This document shows, piece by piece, positions 24,608-34,030 of a stretch of 64,000 nucleotides of DNA. The stretch comes from Bradyrhizobium frederickii (lineage in GTDB: Bacteria; Pseudomonadota; Alphaproteobacteria; Rhizobiales; Xanthobacteraceae). Each line of letters begins with the position of its first letter. Position 1 is the first letter of the stretch. A model generated the notes under the pieces. It did not search any database and was not told the DNA's origin. It saw nothing but the letters and a program-made list of their open reading frames with translations. The stretch covers positions 310,001 through 374,000 of the forward strand of contig NZ_SPQS01000004.1 in NCBI RefSeq assembly GCF_004570865.1. The letters are read 5' to 3'. A program made the position numbers and the translations under genes.

Positions 24608-26932
24608 CTAAGAATCCGACAAGCCATATCTGATGTAGTGGCTGTCATCGTAGTAATCACTTCGATGGGCGTCGTACCGTGCCATTGCCCTTATATCAGT
24701 CTTGTTGAGGACGACGCCGATCAAGGAATCGGAGATGGTCGGCGCAGTATGCAGGGCATGCTGAACGACATCGATTTTGGTCCGTCCCCATTCGACGACG
24801 AGAACGTAGCAGTCGATCAACGGCGCAGTGACGCGCACATCCACCAGAGGCGAGAGCGGAGGGAAGTCCACAATGACGTAGTCGTAGGACTGCCGCAAGC
24901 GATCGAATAGCTTGGTCATGTTCTCGGCGGAAAGGATCTCGCTCGTGTGAAGCAGGGGTCCGCGCCGGACAGCTGGCAAGAATGCGAGATTGGTTCTGGG
25001 ATCGTGCCACAGCGCTTCTTCGAGCGAGTGCTTTCCGTTTGCCACCTCAATCAATCCAAATGCAGCTTTCGGAGCCATAGCCGCAGAAAGTGAAGGGTTT
25101 CTAAGGTCGCAATCGACTACAATAGCGCGCTTTCCGCTATGTCCGATGAGGTGAGCCAGGGAGGCTGCAATCGTCGTCTTGCCTTCATTTGGCAGAGCCG
25201 ACGTGATTCCGATCACCTGGTTGGAGGCCTTCGCGGGGGTGTGGTCTATGGCAAGCTTGATCGAACGGATGGCTTCCGTGAAGCGGGAAAGGGGCATTCC
25301 GACGACGGTTCGGTGAAGCGCTGGCACGGTTGACATCGTGCGTGATCGCAGATCTTCATCCGCTTGCTGGGATCGGACGGTCGACTTCTGCGCCTTCGGA
25401 GGCGACAGCAAAGGGATCAGCGACAAGCAGGGTAGCTCCAGTGCGGCCTCCACCTGTGAAGACGTGCGAAAAACTCTATCCATGAGATCTCGCAGAAGAG
25501 CCAAGCCGATCCCGAGCGCGAGTCCAGCGACCAGGCCGAAGCTCAGCACCAAGTTTGCCTTCGGCTTGCTTTTGCGCTCTGGCGTGGCGGCGGGAAAGAT
25601 CACCCGGGTTTCCGAAATCGGAAATGTCTCCTGCTGAGTCGTCCCCATGGAGTGTTGCAGAAACGCCTCGTGCATGGCGCGCAGACTTCTCGCTCGGCTC
25701 TCTAACTCCCGTATGGTTAGCTCTGCGGAGTTCGTCAGGCGCGATTGCGAGACGGCCCGAGCAAGCTGCTTCTCCAGTTCCTGCTGCCGCTGCTGAGCAG
25801 CTTCCAGTTCATTTTTGCTGGTTTCGGCGAGCCTCTTGACCTCTTCGAGGATAGATGTGCGAATGTCACGTATCCGAGCCCGCAGGTTGACAACCGCCAA
25901 ATGGTCGCGCCCGAACCGGGTTGACCAATCGGCTTCGCGACGTGACAACTCGAGATATTGCTGGCGAAGCGTAGTGACAATCGCACTCTGGAGGACATCG
26001 GCGCTCGCCGCGTCAGGAGCGCTGATGGTGGATGAGCCAGCTGCATTGGCGCGCAGGACCGCGTCGTAGCGATTGAACTTGACCTGTGCATCGGAGGTCA
26101 GGGTTCGGGCGGCTACCAATCGCGCGCTGAGATCGTTGACAGGCTGTTCGTCAATCGATTTTCCGCCTGCCGAGACGATGTTGTTCTGGGACTTATATGC
26201 GCTCACGGCGCGTTCGGCCGCTAGTGCTTGCTCATTGAGATCCTGGAGCCGTTCTTGCAACCAACTGGCTGCCGTCCGCGTGGCCTCGAACCTCGAATTC
26301 ATCTGGTCGTTAAGGTACGCGTTAGCCACGGCATTCGCGATCTCTGCCGCGCGTTCCGCGTTGCTCGAACTGTAGCTTACCTCGATGATCTTGCTATATC
26401 CGACCCGGTACGCGGACAGCCTATCCAATAACGCGGCAATCGCGCCTTCCCTGGGCGTATCAGCCTCCGCATCGTGCTCCGGCTGCTGGTTCCGGTTTCG
26501 AATGCGATGCAGCAGCGAGCTGAAGGACCACCGCGAGCCGGAAAGATCTGGATCCTTGGCGAGGTTAAGCTGCGTTATGACTGCCGCCGCAATTCCCCGC
26601 GACCTTATCATCTGTAGTTGCGTTTCGATTTGGGCCGCGTCGACGACGGGCTCCGGAAGAAGCGACTGTTGTTGAACGAATTGAGCGCGAGGATTCGACA
26701 GCAGGATTTGTACCTGAGCCGTGTAGGTGGGAGGAGAAAACCGCAGGTAGAGCAGCGCGGCAGCGAATACGAGAGCCGCGGTGACGATGATCATAAGATA
26801 TCGACGCCTTACGAAGATGACCGCGAACTTGACAAGATCGCCGATTCCCCCGCCGTTGATTTCGTTCGACTGGGTCGGGCCGCCCAGAGGGAAGCGCGTT
26901 CTGTCGGTCTGTAGAAGATTACTCTGAAGCAT
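24608..26932 (-). CDS. Polysaccharide chain-length protein with C-terminal BY-kinase (Wzc/ExoP-like)
   Basis: A 774-residue polysaccharide co-polymerase. The Wzz domain opens with a membrane span near residues 45-65. Long periplasmic coiled coils follow (about residues 180-420), and the second span is near residue 467. The cytoplasmic tyrosine-kinase domain has Walker A ITSALPNEGKTTIA (about residue 577), Walker A' VVDCDLRNP (about 605) and Walker B VIVDFPPLS. The tail is tyrosine-rich (SDYYDDSHYIRYG), the usual autophosphorylation cluster. It regulates chain length and assembly with the polymerase next to it. Confidence 0.93.
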   Translation of the reverse strand: MLQSNLLQTDRTRFPLGGPTQSNEINGGGIGDLVKFAVIFVRRRYLMIIVTAALVFAAALLYLRFSPPTYTAQVQILLSNPRAQFVQQQSLLPEPVVDAAQIETQLQMIRSRGIAAAVITQLNLAKDPDLSGSRWSFSSLLHRIRNRNQQPEHDAEADTPREGAIAALLDRLSAYRVGYSKIIEVSYSSSNAERAAEIANAVANAYLNDQMNSRFEATRTAASWLQERLQDLNEQALAAERAVSAYKSQNNIVSAGGKSIDEQPVNDLSARLVAARTLTSDAQVKFNRYDAVLRANAAGSSTISAPDAASADVLQSAIVTTLRQQYLELSRREADWSTRFGRDHLAVVNLRARIRDIRTSILEEVKRLAETSKNELEAAQQRQQELEKQLARAVSQSRLTNSAELTIRELESRARSLRAMHEAFLQHSMGTTQQETFPISETRVIFPAATPERKSKPKANLVLSFGLVAGLALGIGLALLRDLMDRVFRTSSQVEAALELPCLSLIPLLSPPKAQKSTVRSQQADEDLRSRTMSTVPALHRTVVGMPLSRFTEAIRSIKLAIDHTPAKASNQVIGITSALPNEGKTTIAASLAHLIGHSGKRAIVVDCDLRNPSLSAAMAPKAAFGLIEVANGKHSLEEALWHDPRTNLAFLPAVRRGPLLHTSEILSAENMTKLFDRLRQSYDYVIVDFPPLSPLVDVRVTAPLIDCYVLVVEWGRTKIDVVQHALHTAPTISDSLIGVVLNKTDIRAMARYDAHRSDYYDDSHYIRYGLSDS

Positions 26933-27187
26933 GGGGTACCTGTCAGGCTCGGGAGCGCGTCGGATTGGTCGCCCGCATGCGGGCGTTTGGGCTATGATCT
27001 ATTAAATTGAATAGTATCTCAAAAAAATATCATTGCCAAATTAAATATTATTCTGTTATTAATTTGTGGCTGGCGCGGAAAGGCGGCTCGGCCTGTTCGC
27101 ATGGTGTCGCTGCTGCGCCCGACGGGATTCGGCGGATAAAATTTAAATATGATTTGGATTCGTGCGATTAAAAGCCCGGCGGGGCAC
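26933..27187. promoter_or_regulatory. AT-rich divergent promoter region, assembly block / rhamnose operon
   Basis: The gap between divergent transcription units. Positions 26,998-27,066 are strongly A/T (GAATAGTATCTCAAAAAAAT and following), consistent with promoters for both directions and with H-NS-type silencing. Confidence 0.5.
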
Positions 27188-27493
27188 ATGTTGAAGGTGA
27201 AGACAGTGTCGGGCCTCCCTAATCATCCAATGACGGTGGAACGCTTTGAATGGGCCGCGTTGTCGCTGGCAAGGCGGGGCGATGCGAGTCGGCTCGAAAC
27301 CCGGGATTCCTACCGCGCCGCAGAGGCGTGGCATGCGCAGGTACCCATCATGACGGGCCGGCAAGTGCCTATCATGAACTCGAACGACAACGGCAAGAGC
27401 AGTCTCGACGAAAGCATTTTCGATCAGTGGTTTGAAGACCTCGTTGCGCCTTTTGTCGGGACTGAGCAGCAACTGGCTGAGGGCTTTCCATGA
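27188..27493 (+). CDS. Possible small protein translationally coupled to rfbC
   Basis: From ATG 27188 the frame encodes 101 residues (MLKVKTVSGLPNHPMTVERF and onward) ending in an acidic helix (SIFDQWFEDLVAPFVGTEQQ). It terminates at a TGA overlapping the ATGATG of rfbC, implying coupled translation. It contains a near-repeat, VPIMTGRQVPIMN. An upstream ATG at 27149 is possible. Third-position GC is high, as in real genes here. Unrecognised function. Confidence 0.5.
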   Translation: MLKVKTVSGLPNHPMTVERFEWAALSLARRGDASRLETRDSYRAAEAWHAQVPIMTGRQVPIMNSNDNGKSSLDESIFDQWFEDLVAPFVGTEQQLAEGFP

Positions 27494-28047
27494 TGGAAGT
27501 ACGGTGTTTGGAGATCCCAGATGTCAAGATGATTCAAACGGAGCGATTATCGGACGCCCGGGGTTACTTCTGTGAGACGTTTCAGCGATCCGCCTTCGCG
27601 GAGAAGGGGATTCTCGTCGATTTCGTCCAGGACAATCAATCCAGCTCAGACAAGGTTGGGACAGTCCGAGGCTTGCACTTCCAGCGACCGCCGTTCGCCC
27701 AAGCCAAGCTCATACGAGTGCTAAGCGGTGCTATTCTCGATGTCGTGGTCGATCTTCGGCGTTCGTCGGCAACCTTCGGAAGGCATATAGCTGTCAAGCT
27801 GGATAGCCGAACCGGAGAGCAACTGCTTGTCCCGAAAGGCTTTGCGCACGGTTTCTGCACACTGCAACCAGGGACCGTCGTGTTCTACAAGGTCGACCAA
27901 GTCTACACGCCAAGCCATGACGGAGGGCTCTATTGGGCCGATCCGGGACTGGCGATTGAATGGCCGGTGACAACGGCCGAGGCCCAAGTGTCGCCAAAGG
28001 ACAGATCCCTGCCCAGGCTGGACCAGCTTGCGGCCGTTTTCGAGTGA
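27490..28047 (+). CDS. rfbC: dTDP-4-dehydrorhamnose 3,5-epimerase
   Basis: A 185-residue cupin-fold epimerase, the third step of dTDP-L-rhamnose synthesis. The active-site motif [12 protein letters not shown] carries the catalytic His of the family (about residue 62), and the C-terminal part has the conserved [19 protein letters not shown] with the catalytic Tyr. Length is normal. It is the first of the contiguous rfbCBDA set and ends one base into the coding region of the next open frame. Confidence 0.92.
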   Translation: MMEVRCLEIPDVKMIQTERLSDARGYFCETFQRSAFAEKGILVDFVQDNQSSSDKVGTVRGLHFQRPPFAQAKLIRVLSGAILDVVVDLRRSSATFGRHIAVKLDSRTGEQLLVPKGFAHGFCTLQPGTVVFYKVDQVYTPSHDGGLYWADPGLAIEWPVTTAEAQVSPKDRSLPRLDQLAAVFE

Positions 28048-28061
28048 TGGAGAGCGGTCAG

Positions 28062-29120
28062 ATGCGCATTTTGGTGACTGGGGGAGCGGGATTTATCGGA
28101 TCTGCCGTGTGCCGTAGCCTAGCGCTGCAGAAGGGCGCCGAAGTGATCAATGTCGACAAGCTGACCTATGCGGCCAACCCATCCTCGCTAGCGCCCATCC
28201 AAGGGCTAAAGTCCTATCTGTTCGAGCAGCAGGATATCTGCGACCGCGAGGCCATGGATTTCGTGTTCAGCAGCTACCGGCCTGACGCGGTCATTCACCT
28301 CGCAGCCGAGAGTCACGTCGACCGCTCAATCACCGGCTCCGCGGCCTTCATTGCCACGAATATTGTGGGCACCTACACGTTGTTGGAAGCAGCGAGAAAA
28401 TACTACGAGGGCCTCTCGGTACCAGGGCGAAAGCGGTTTCGCTTCATTCACGTCTCGACAGACGAGGTCTACGGTTCACTCGGAGCCGCTGACTGCTTCC
28501 GGGAGGAAACGCCTTACCGGCCGAGCTCACCCTATTCGGCGAGCAAGGCAGCCTCGGATCATCTCGCACTTGCGTGGTTCAAGACCTATGGCCTGCCGGT
28601 CATTGTGTCGAATTGCTCGAACAATTACGGGCCGTTTCAGTTTCCAGAAAAGCTCATTCCCTTGACGATTCTCAATGCGATCGAGCGCAAGCCGTTGCCG
28701 GTGTATGGCGACGGCCGAAACGTACGGGACTGGCTGCATGTCGAAGATCATGCGGCAGGGTTGATCACGCTTCTGTTCAAAGGCAAGCCCGGCGAGAAGT
28801 ACAATTTCGGCGGAGATAGCGAACGCTCCAACCTAGACGTGGTTACCCAGATCTGCGACGTCGTCGACAGACTGTATCCCGGTCCGGCAGCGAGACGATC
28901 GATGATTACTTTTGTGCCAGATCGTCCGGGGCACGATATCCGCTACGCGATCGACGCATCGAAAGCTCACCGTGAACTTGGCTGGCAACCCACAAGGACG
29001 TTCGAGCAGGGGCTGGCCGAGACCGTCGCATGGTATCTCAAGAGCCGCGCGTGGTGGGAGCGTGCCCGCAGCGGGGTCTATGACGGCTCGCGTCTGGGGC
29101 TCCTCGCTACACAACATTGA
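28062..29120 (+). CDS. rfbB: dTDP-glucose 4,6-dehydratase
   Basis: A 352-residue extended short-chain dehydrogenase. The Rossmann entry is [18 protein letters not shown]. The active site has [12 protein letters not shown] (catalytic Thr-Asp-Glu) and [13 protein letters not shown] (Tyr-x3-Lys). It converts dTDP-glucose to the 4-keto-6-deoxy sugar. The start at 28062 has GGAGAG seven bases upstream; an ATG at 28047 overlapping the rfbC stop is possible. Confidence 0.93.
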   Translation: MRILVTGGAGFIGSAVCRSLALQKGAEVINVDKLTYAANPSSLAPIQGLKSYLFEQQDICDREAMDFVFSSYRPDAVIHLAAESHVDRSITGSAAFIATNIVGTYTLLEAARKYYEGLSVPGRKRFRFIHVSTDEVYGSLGAADCFREETPYRPSSPYSASKAASDHLALAWFKTYGLPVIVSNCSNNYGPFQFPEKLIPLTILNAIERKPLPVYGDGRNVRDWLHVEDHAAGLITLLFKGKPGEKYNFGGDSERSNLDVVTQICDVVDRLYPGPAARRSMITFVPDRPGHDIRYAIDASKAHRELGWQPTRTFEQGLAETVAWYLKSRAWWERARSGVYDGSRLGLLATQH

Positions 29121-29128
29121 GGCTGCAA

Positions 29129-30115
29129 ATGACGGAAAGGCCCATTCTGATTGCTGGTCGCAACGGTCAGTTGGCAAGGTGTCTTCATGACCTGGCGACG
29201 CTGCACAGCACGCCAGTGGTCGCCCTTGGACGCAGCGGCATCAATCTGGAGGCCCATGGCGAACTCCGCCGAACGATCGATCCGTTCGCACCGTCCATGA
29301 TCATCAACGCTGCCGCTTACACGGCGGTGGACCTAGCAGAGTCGGAAGTAGCAAAAGCATTCGGCATCAATCGCGACGCAGCGGCCGCGTTGGCCGACGT
29401 CGCATGGCAAATGAATATTCCATTCATCCACATCTCGACCGACTATGTCTTTGACGGCACAAAGCTGGATGCTTACGAGGAAAGCGATGTTCCTGCGCCA
29501 TTGAATGTGTATGGCGCATCGAAGCTGGCCGGCGAAGCTGCGGTTCTAGCTGCTCATCCGCTCGCAACGGTGATTCGCACTTCATGGCTATATAGTCCCC
29601 ATGGCAACAACTTCGTTCGGACGATGCTGCGGCTCTGTGAAGCGCAACCGATCGTCAAAGTCGTTGAGGATCAATGCGGAAGTCCAACATCCGCACTCGA
29701 CCTTGCGTCGGCGATCCTTCAGCTCTCGGGACGGCTGCTAACCCACGATCGCAGAGCCATGGCCGGCATCTTTCATCTTGCCGGACAAGGTGAGACGACT
29801 TGGCATGGGTTTGCCCAAGCGATTTTCGAGTTGCTCGCTCATCGGGGAATCCGGGTGCCGCAGCTTGAGGCCATTACGAGCGAACAGTACCAGACCGCCG
29901 CGCGACGGCCACGGAATTCGCGCCTCAATTCATCCAAGGCCGAACGTGTCTTAGGCCTTCGATTGCCGTCGTGGCGTTGCTCTCTCGAAACCTGTCTCGG
30001 CCAACTCGTGGAAGGTGGAATCGATGCTGAAAGGAATAGTGCTGGCTGGCGGCAGCGGAACTCGACTGTATCCAATCACGAGAGCGGTCAGCAAGCAGCT
30101 ACTGCCCATCTATGA
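29129..30115 (+). CDS. rfbD: dTDP-4-dehydrorhamnose reductase
   Basis: A 328-residue reductase, the last step of dTDP-L-rhamnose synthesis. The nucleotide-binding entry is [13 protein letters not shown], and the catalytic region has [10 protein letters not shown] and [11 protein letters not shown] (Tyr-x3-Lys). The usual family C-terminus ([14 protein letters not shown]) is reached near residue 290, yet the frame runs on about 35 residues and overlaps rfbA by 92 bases. The tail is unlike the family and may reflect a lost stop codon. Confidence 0.9.
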   Translation: MTERPILIAGRNGQLARCLHDLATLHSTPVVALGRSGINLEAHGELRRTIDPFAPSMIINAAAYTAVDLAESEVAKAFGINRDAAAALADVAWQMNIPFIHISTDYVFDGTKLDAYEESDVPAPLNVYGASKLAGEAAVLAAHPLATVIRTSWLYSPHGNNFVRTMLRLCEAQPIVKVVEDQCGSPTSALDLASAILQLSGRLLTHDRRAMAGIFHLAGQGETTWHGFAQAIFELLAHRGIRVPQLEAITSEQYQTAARRPRNSRLNSSKAERVLGLRLPSWRCSLETCLGQLVEGGIDAERNSAGWRQRNSTVSNHESGQQAATAHL

Positions 30116-30899
30116 CAAGCCGATGATCTACTACCCGTTGTCAACGCTGATGCTGGCAGGGGTGCGCGAGATCCTTATCATAACCACTCCTTCAGACCGG
30201 TGTCAGTTCGAGCGCTTGCTGGGGGACGGTAGTCAATGGGGAGTTAGACTCAGTTACGCGGAGCAGCCCCGACCCGCCGGTCTGGCCGATGCGTTCATTG
30301 TCGGCGCCGACTTCATCGGGAGCGATCGCGTTGCGATGGTTCTTGGAGATAACATCTTCTTTGGCGACGGCCTGAGCGAATTGCTCGCAAGGGCTGCCGG
30401 GCGTCAGGAAGGTGCAACCGTCTTCGCCTATCGCGTACGAGACCCGGAGAGGTATGGCGTCGTTACGTTCGACGAGGACGATCGCCCACTGCGAATTGAG
30501 GAGAAGCCGAACCAGCCGAGCTCGAACTGGGCGATCACAGGTCTCTACTTCTTCGACAACAACGTGGTGCGCTACGCACGGCGCATCGAGCCGTCGTCGC
30601 GCGGCGAACTCGAGATCACCGATCTACAGATGCGATATCTTTCGGCCAAGGCACTCCATGTTGAGCGGATGGGGCGGGGGTTCGCCTGGCTGGATACCGG
30701 AACAGTGGAGTCGCTAATCGATGCGGCGATGTTTGTGCAGACGCTCGAAAAGCGCCAAGGCATGAAGGTTGCCTGTCTTGAGGAAATTGCGCTGAGGCAA
30801 GGTTTCATCGAGCGCGACCAGATCGAAGAGCTGGCGCGACCGTTGGAGAAGAGCGGTTACGGTCAGTACTTGCGCGAGATCGGTTCTCTCCTGACTTGA
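30024..30899 (+). CDS. rfbA: Glucose-1-phosphate thymidylyltransferase
   Basis: A 291-residue nucleotidyltransferase making dTDP-glucose. Key segments: [19 protein letters not shown] (nucleotide-binding loop), [27 protein letters not shown] (metal-binding Asp), IEEKP and [12 protein letters not shown]. The ATG at 30024 sits inside the extended rfbD tail. Together with rfbC, rfbB and rfbD it completes the rhamnose pathway. Confidence 0.94.
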   Translation: MLKGIVLAGGSGTRLYPITRAVSKQLLPIYDKPMIYYPLSTLMLAGVREILIITTPSDRCQFERLLGDGSQWGVRLSYAEQPRPAGLADAFIVGADFIGSDRVAMVLGDNIFFGDGLSELLARAAGRQEGATVFAYRVRDPERYGVVTFDEDDRPLRIEEKPNQPSSNWAITGLYFFDNNVVRYARRIEPSSRGELEITDLQMRYLSAKALHVERMGRGFAWLDTGTVESLIDAAMFVQTLEKRQGMKVACLEEIALRQGFIERDQIEELARPLEKSGYGQYLREIGSLLT

Positions 30900-30951
30900 G
30901 GTCGGGCTGAATCATCCACAGAGGTCGAAACGAGCTAACCGTGGTTCTTCG

Positions 30952-32121
30952 ATGAACATCAGCCCTATTACGAGTGGATCTTTGATACCCGATTCCTCGC
31001 AGGACTCGCCCCTGGTGCGCTATGCGCTCAGAGGATTGGAGCGGTGCTGGTTATCTGAACATCGCTGCTGGTCACATATCTACCATCTGGACGGGCGCGC
31101 GTCGCCAAACGAGTCGTTACGGCGCAGTGATGTGTTCTACACGCTTAACGTTCTGCTCGGAATGTCGAGGATAAAGAAGGGTCCTAGCGGCCTCAACTTA
31201 TTGGAAACATTCCATCACAATGCGGTCCAACTCACGGTCCTTGCGGTGCCAAAGTATGCACTAGGTATGGCGCTCTGGGTTTCCGCGGAACTCCGCTTCG
31301 AGCTACCCGAGCAGGTGAGGCGCGACGTGCGAGCGCTCTTGAGCGATCAGGCGGGCTGGAAGACCTTTCGGGCTCAGGATCTGGGTATGCTCTTAACGGG
31401 CGTGGTGGCTCGGGCCAGGGCCGGCGACAGGGAGTGGGTGTCTTTCGCCGCTCCGCTGTATCGCTTTCTCCAGGAGCGATTCCACAGCGGATCGGGGCTA
31501 TTTTTCGACGCATCATCAGGATTTCGGCGGCGCTTCGCTTCGTTCGCCACGCAGATCTATCTTTCAATTGCGTGCTATCACTACGGCGAGTTCGCAGGCG
31601 AGTCATCCGCGCTCGCCATGGCCGACGCCTGCGTTCGCAAGTTGATTGCACTTCAAGGCCCCGACGGCGAGTGGCCCTGGTTTTTCGATGCGGCTGGGGG
31701 GCGCGTGCTTGATTTCTATGAAGTCTACTCGGTGCACCAGTATGGCATGGCTCCGGCTCTGCTGGAATGGGCGGAGCGCTATCGAGTTCGGGGGGCACGG
31801 AATGCCTTAATCAAGGGATTTAATTGGGTGCTGGGTCAGAACCAGCTTCGCCGCTCGATGCTGGTGCCCGATCTGGGGCTGACTATCCGATCCCAGATTC
31901 GAAAGCGGGAGCTGACAACGCGGGCGCCGAGGATGCTGCGCGCAATCAAGAACGCATACTCCGGATGCGAGGCCGGGCTAATTGAAGATTCCGGTGTTGG
32001 ACTTCGGCTGGAATGCCGTAGCTACGAACTAGGTTGGATGTTGTGGTCGTTCGGCCAGCGAAGTGACTTGCTGGAACTGACCCACAACTCGGCATTTGGC
32101 AAGATACCCATACCGGCCTGA
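30952..32121 (+). CDS. Uncharacterised alpha/alpha-toroid-like protein
   Basis: A 389-residue soluble protein with repeated helical hairpins and aromatic-rich loops, for instance CVRKLIALQGPDGEWPWFFD followed by VHQYGMAPALLEWAER near residues 225-285. That LxALQGPDGEWPW motif resembles prenyltransferase / squalene-cyclase or glycoside-hydrolase toroid repeats. No signal peptide was found. It is 52 bases after rfbA and probably in the same operon, suggesting a role in modifying or degrading a sugar intermediate. The exact family is not recognised. Confidence 0.7.
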   Translation: MNISPITSGSLIPDSSQDSPLVRYALRGLERCWLSEHRCWSHIYHLDGRASPNESLRRSDVFYTLNVLLGMSRIKKGPSGLNLLETFHHNAVQLTVLAVPKYALGMALWVSAELRFELPEQVRRDVRALLSDQAGWKTFRAQDLGMLLTGVVARARAGDREWVSFAAPLYRFLQERFHSGSGLFFDASSGFRRRFASFATQIYLSIACYHYGEFAGESSALAMADACVRKLIALQGPDGEWPWFFDAAGGRVLDFYEVYSVHQYGMAPALLEWAERYRVRGARNALIKGFNWVLGQNQLRRSMLVPDLGLTIRSQIRKRELTTRAPRMLRAIKNAYSGCEAGLIEDSGVGLRLECRSYELGWMLWSFGQRSDLLELTHNSAFGKIPIPA

Positions 32122-32137
32122 TGCCGAGAATATCCTT

Positions 32138-33043
32138 CTAACGATTCCAGGCGACGGCTCGCCGATTGCGCAGCAGCGACAGCATTGTTATGACCCGATG
32201 CATTCGTACGGCACACATGACGGCGATAGCCTTGATACGGGCTCCGATACCGTAGAGCCGGTCACTCGTTAAGATCGTGATGATGCCGGGAGCGGGCGAA
32301 GCTAGGACAAGCAGGGCCTGCGCAATCCAGCGCAATCTCCATGCCGGCTTGCCGTCGGCCATGTTGCGGTAGTGCAGGAGTTGTCGGTCCCACTTGACAT
32401 ATAGCTCCTGCAGAGAACTCCTGGCCGGGTGGAAGACGATCATTTCCGGGATATACCGGAATCGAAGCCCGGCACGCTGGGCCCGTTGTCCCCACTCCAT
32501 ATCCTCCGCCACGTCGATCCCTGCGAACGGTCCGACGGAATGGAAATCCCGGCGAAACATCGCCATGTTGCCTGTGCCGCAGTAGCCATCGCGCTCGATG
32601 TAGAGCTTGAACCGATAGGCGAAGACGCTCTCGTAGGCTGCGATGGCATCCAGGTGTGGCTTCGCGTCGCGCCAGATGCGGACGTCCCCTCCGAGCACTG
32701 TCCCAGGCGGGAGCGAATGCAGTGAGCGCCATACGCTGCTCAGCCAATCACAATGTGCCCTGCAATCGGCGTCGATGAAGGCAAGCACCTCGCCGCTCCC
32801 AGCAGCAACTCCGGTGTTACGCGCCGGGCCAGGCCCGGGCCGTGCCTCGCGCAACAGCCGTACGCCTGGATATTGCGCGATGACGTCGGTCGGCAACGTA
32901 ACGGAGCCGTTGTCAACGACAATGATCTCGAACGAATCCCGGGGGATGCTCTGCGCCTCGAGACTGGCCAGACATGTCTTAAGCGCCATGGGCTGATTCA
33001 AATGTGGAACAATCACCGAAATCGCTCGAGGTTTAATGTCCAT
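32138..33043 (-). CDS. Family 2 glycosyltransferase
   Basis: A 301-residue GT-A-fold transferase. N-terminal AISVIVPHLNQP, then IIVVDNGS (about residue 43), then LAFIDADCRAH with the metal-binding DxD (about residue 91). GTGNMAMFRRDFHSVGPF and DVAEDMEWGQRAQRAG (about residue 178) fit the acceptor/catalytic-base region. The C-terminus has hydrophobic segments that may anchor it to the membrane. It is convergent with the toroid gene and divergent from the WecG-like gene. Confidence 0.88.
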   Translation of the reverse strand: MDIKPRAISVIVPHLNQPMALKTCLASLEAQSIPRDSFEIIVVDNGSVTLPTDVIAQYPGVRLLREARPGPGPARNTGVAAGSGEVLAFIDADCRAHCDWLSSVWRSLHSLPPGTVLGGDVRIWRDAKPHLDAIAAYESVFAYRFKLYIERDGYCGTGNMAMFRRDFHSVGPFAGIDVAEDMEWGQRAQRAGLRFRYIPEMIVFHPARSSLQELYVKWDRQLLHYRNMADGKPAWRLRWIAQALLVLASPAPGIITILTSDRLYGIGARIKAIAVMCAVRMHRVITMLSLLRNRRAVAWNR

Positions 33044-33232
33044 TTAATTTCCTCCGACGCCAACGTTGCGGCTTGGTCGTTGATTGGAGCTTCTTATCCC
33101 GTATTCAAGCCGAAAATATAATATCAATATAACTTGCAAATAAAATCGCTGTCATTATTATCTCGATATTAATTAAGTTCAATTGAAAGCGGTCTTTCGC
33201 TCAAAGCGAATCTTGGCCGGGGGAGGAAACCC
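33044..33232. promoter_or_regulatory. AT-rich divergent promoter region
   Basis: Lies between the divergent GT2 gene and the WecG-like operon. Positions about 33,112-33,186 are strongly A/T (AAAATATAATATCAATATAA and following). A GGGAGG ribosome site precedes ATG 33233. Confidence 0.5.
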
Positions 33233-34027
33233 ATGCGTGCCTACTTTCTGGGGTGCCCCATCGATATCTTGACCATGGCAGAGACCGTCGGCCTTGCGCG
33301 CAAGGCCATGCGAAGCCGCCAGCGTCTGCAGCATGTCGCCCTGAACGTGGCGAAGTTCGTCAACATGCGCTCCGATCCAGTGCTCGCCGCTGATGTCGCC
33401 AGCAGCGACATTGTCGGAATCGACGGCATGGGAATCCTTTGGGGAGCGCGGGGGCTTGGTCTCCCGGCAACGTCGCGAGTCACCGGCGTAGATCTCCTCG
33501 GCGAGTTGCTGAAAGTGTGCGCGCAAGAGGGCTTCCGACCGTATTTTCTGGGAGCCTCACCCGCCGTCGTGCAACAGGCGGCACAGCGTGTTCGGGACGA
33601 GCACCCCTCGCTTGTCTTTGCTGGGGTGAGGCACGGCTATTTTTCCAGCGAGCAGGAGAACGAGGTCGTCCGCGATATTCGGTCCAGTGGCGCCGATTGC
33701 CTCTTCATTGGTATGCCCACGCCGCGGAAGGAACGCTTCCTTGCGGCCCACCGCGACGAGCTCGGCGTACCGTTCATTATGGGCGTTGGCGGAGGGTTTG
33801 ACGTTCTCGCGGGCTCGGTTCTGCGAGCTCCCATTCACATGCAGCAACTCGGCCTGGAATGGTTGTACCGCATCTATCAGGAGCCCAGACGGATGTGGTG
33901 GCGGTATGCCAGGACGAACACGCTGTTTGCAGGAATCTTGACGCAAGCGTTCGCGCGGCAGGCACTTAGACGGCCGCCCAGCATGTACAATGTGCTGCCC
34001 CCCGGGACAGGCCGGATCGGAGGGTGA
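33233..34027 (+). CDS. WecG/TagA/CpsF-family glycosyltransferase
   Basis: A 264-residue family-26 transferase. The characteristic blocks are VALNVAKFVNMRSDP, IVGIDGMGILWGAR, RVTGVDLLGEL, RPYFLGASPAVVQQAAQRV, DCLFIGMPTPRKERFL and FIMGVGGGFDVLAGSVLRAP, ending in LGLEWLYRIYQEPRRMWWRY. The family transfers ManNAcA or ManNAc from UDP to a lipid-linked acceptor, which fits the UDP-ManNAcA genes that follow immediately (4-base gap to wecB). Confidence 0.92.
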   Translation: MRAYFLGCPIDILTMAETVGLARKAMRSRQRLQHVALNVAKFVNMRSDPVLAADVASSDIVGIDGMGILWGARGLGLPATSRVTGVDLLGELLKVCAQEGFRPYFLGASPAVVQQAAQRVRDEHPSLVFAGVRHGYFSSEQENEVVRDIRSSGADCLFIGMPTPRKERFLAAHRDELGVPFIMGVGGGFDVLAGSVLRAPIHMQQLGLEWLYRIYQEPRRMWWRYARTNTLFAGILTQAFARQALRRPPSMYNVLPPGTGRIGG

Positions 34028-34030
34028 GGC

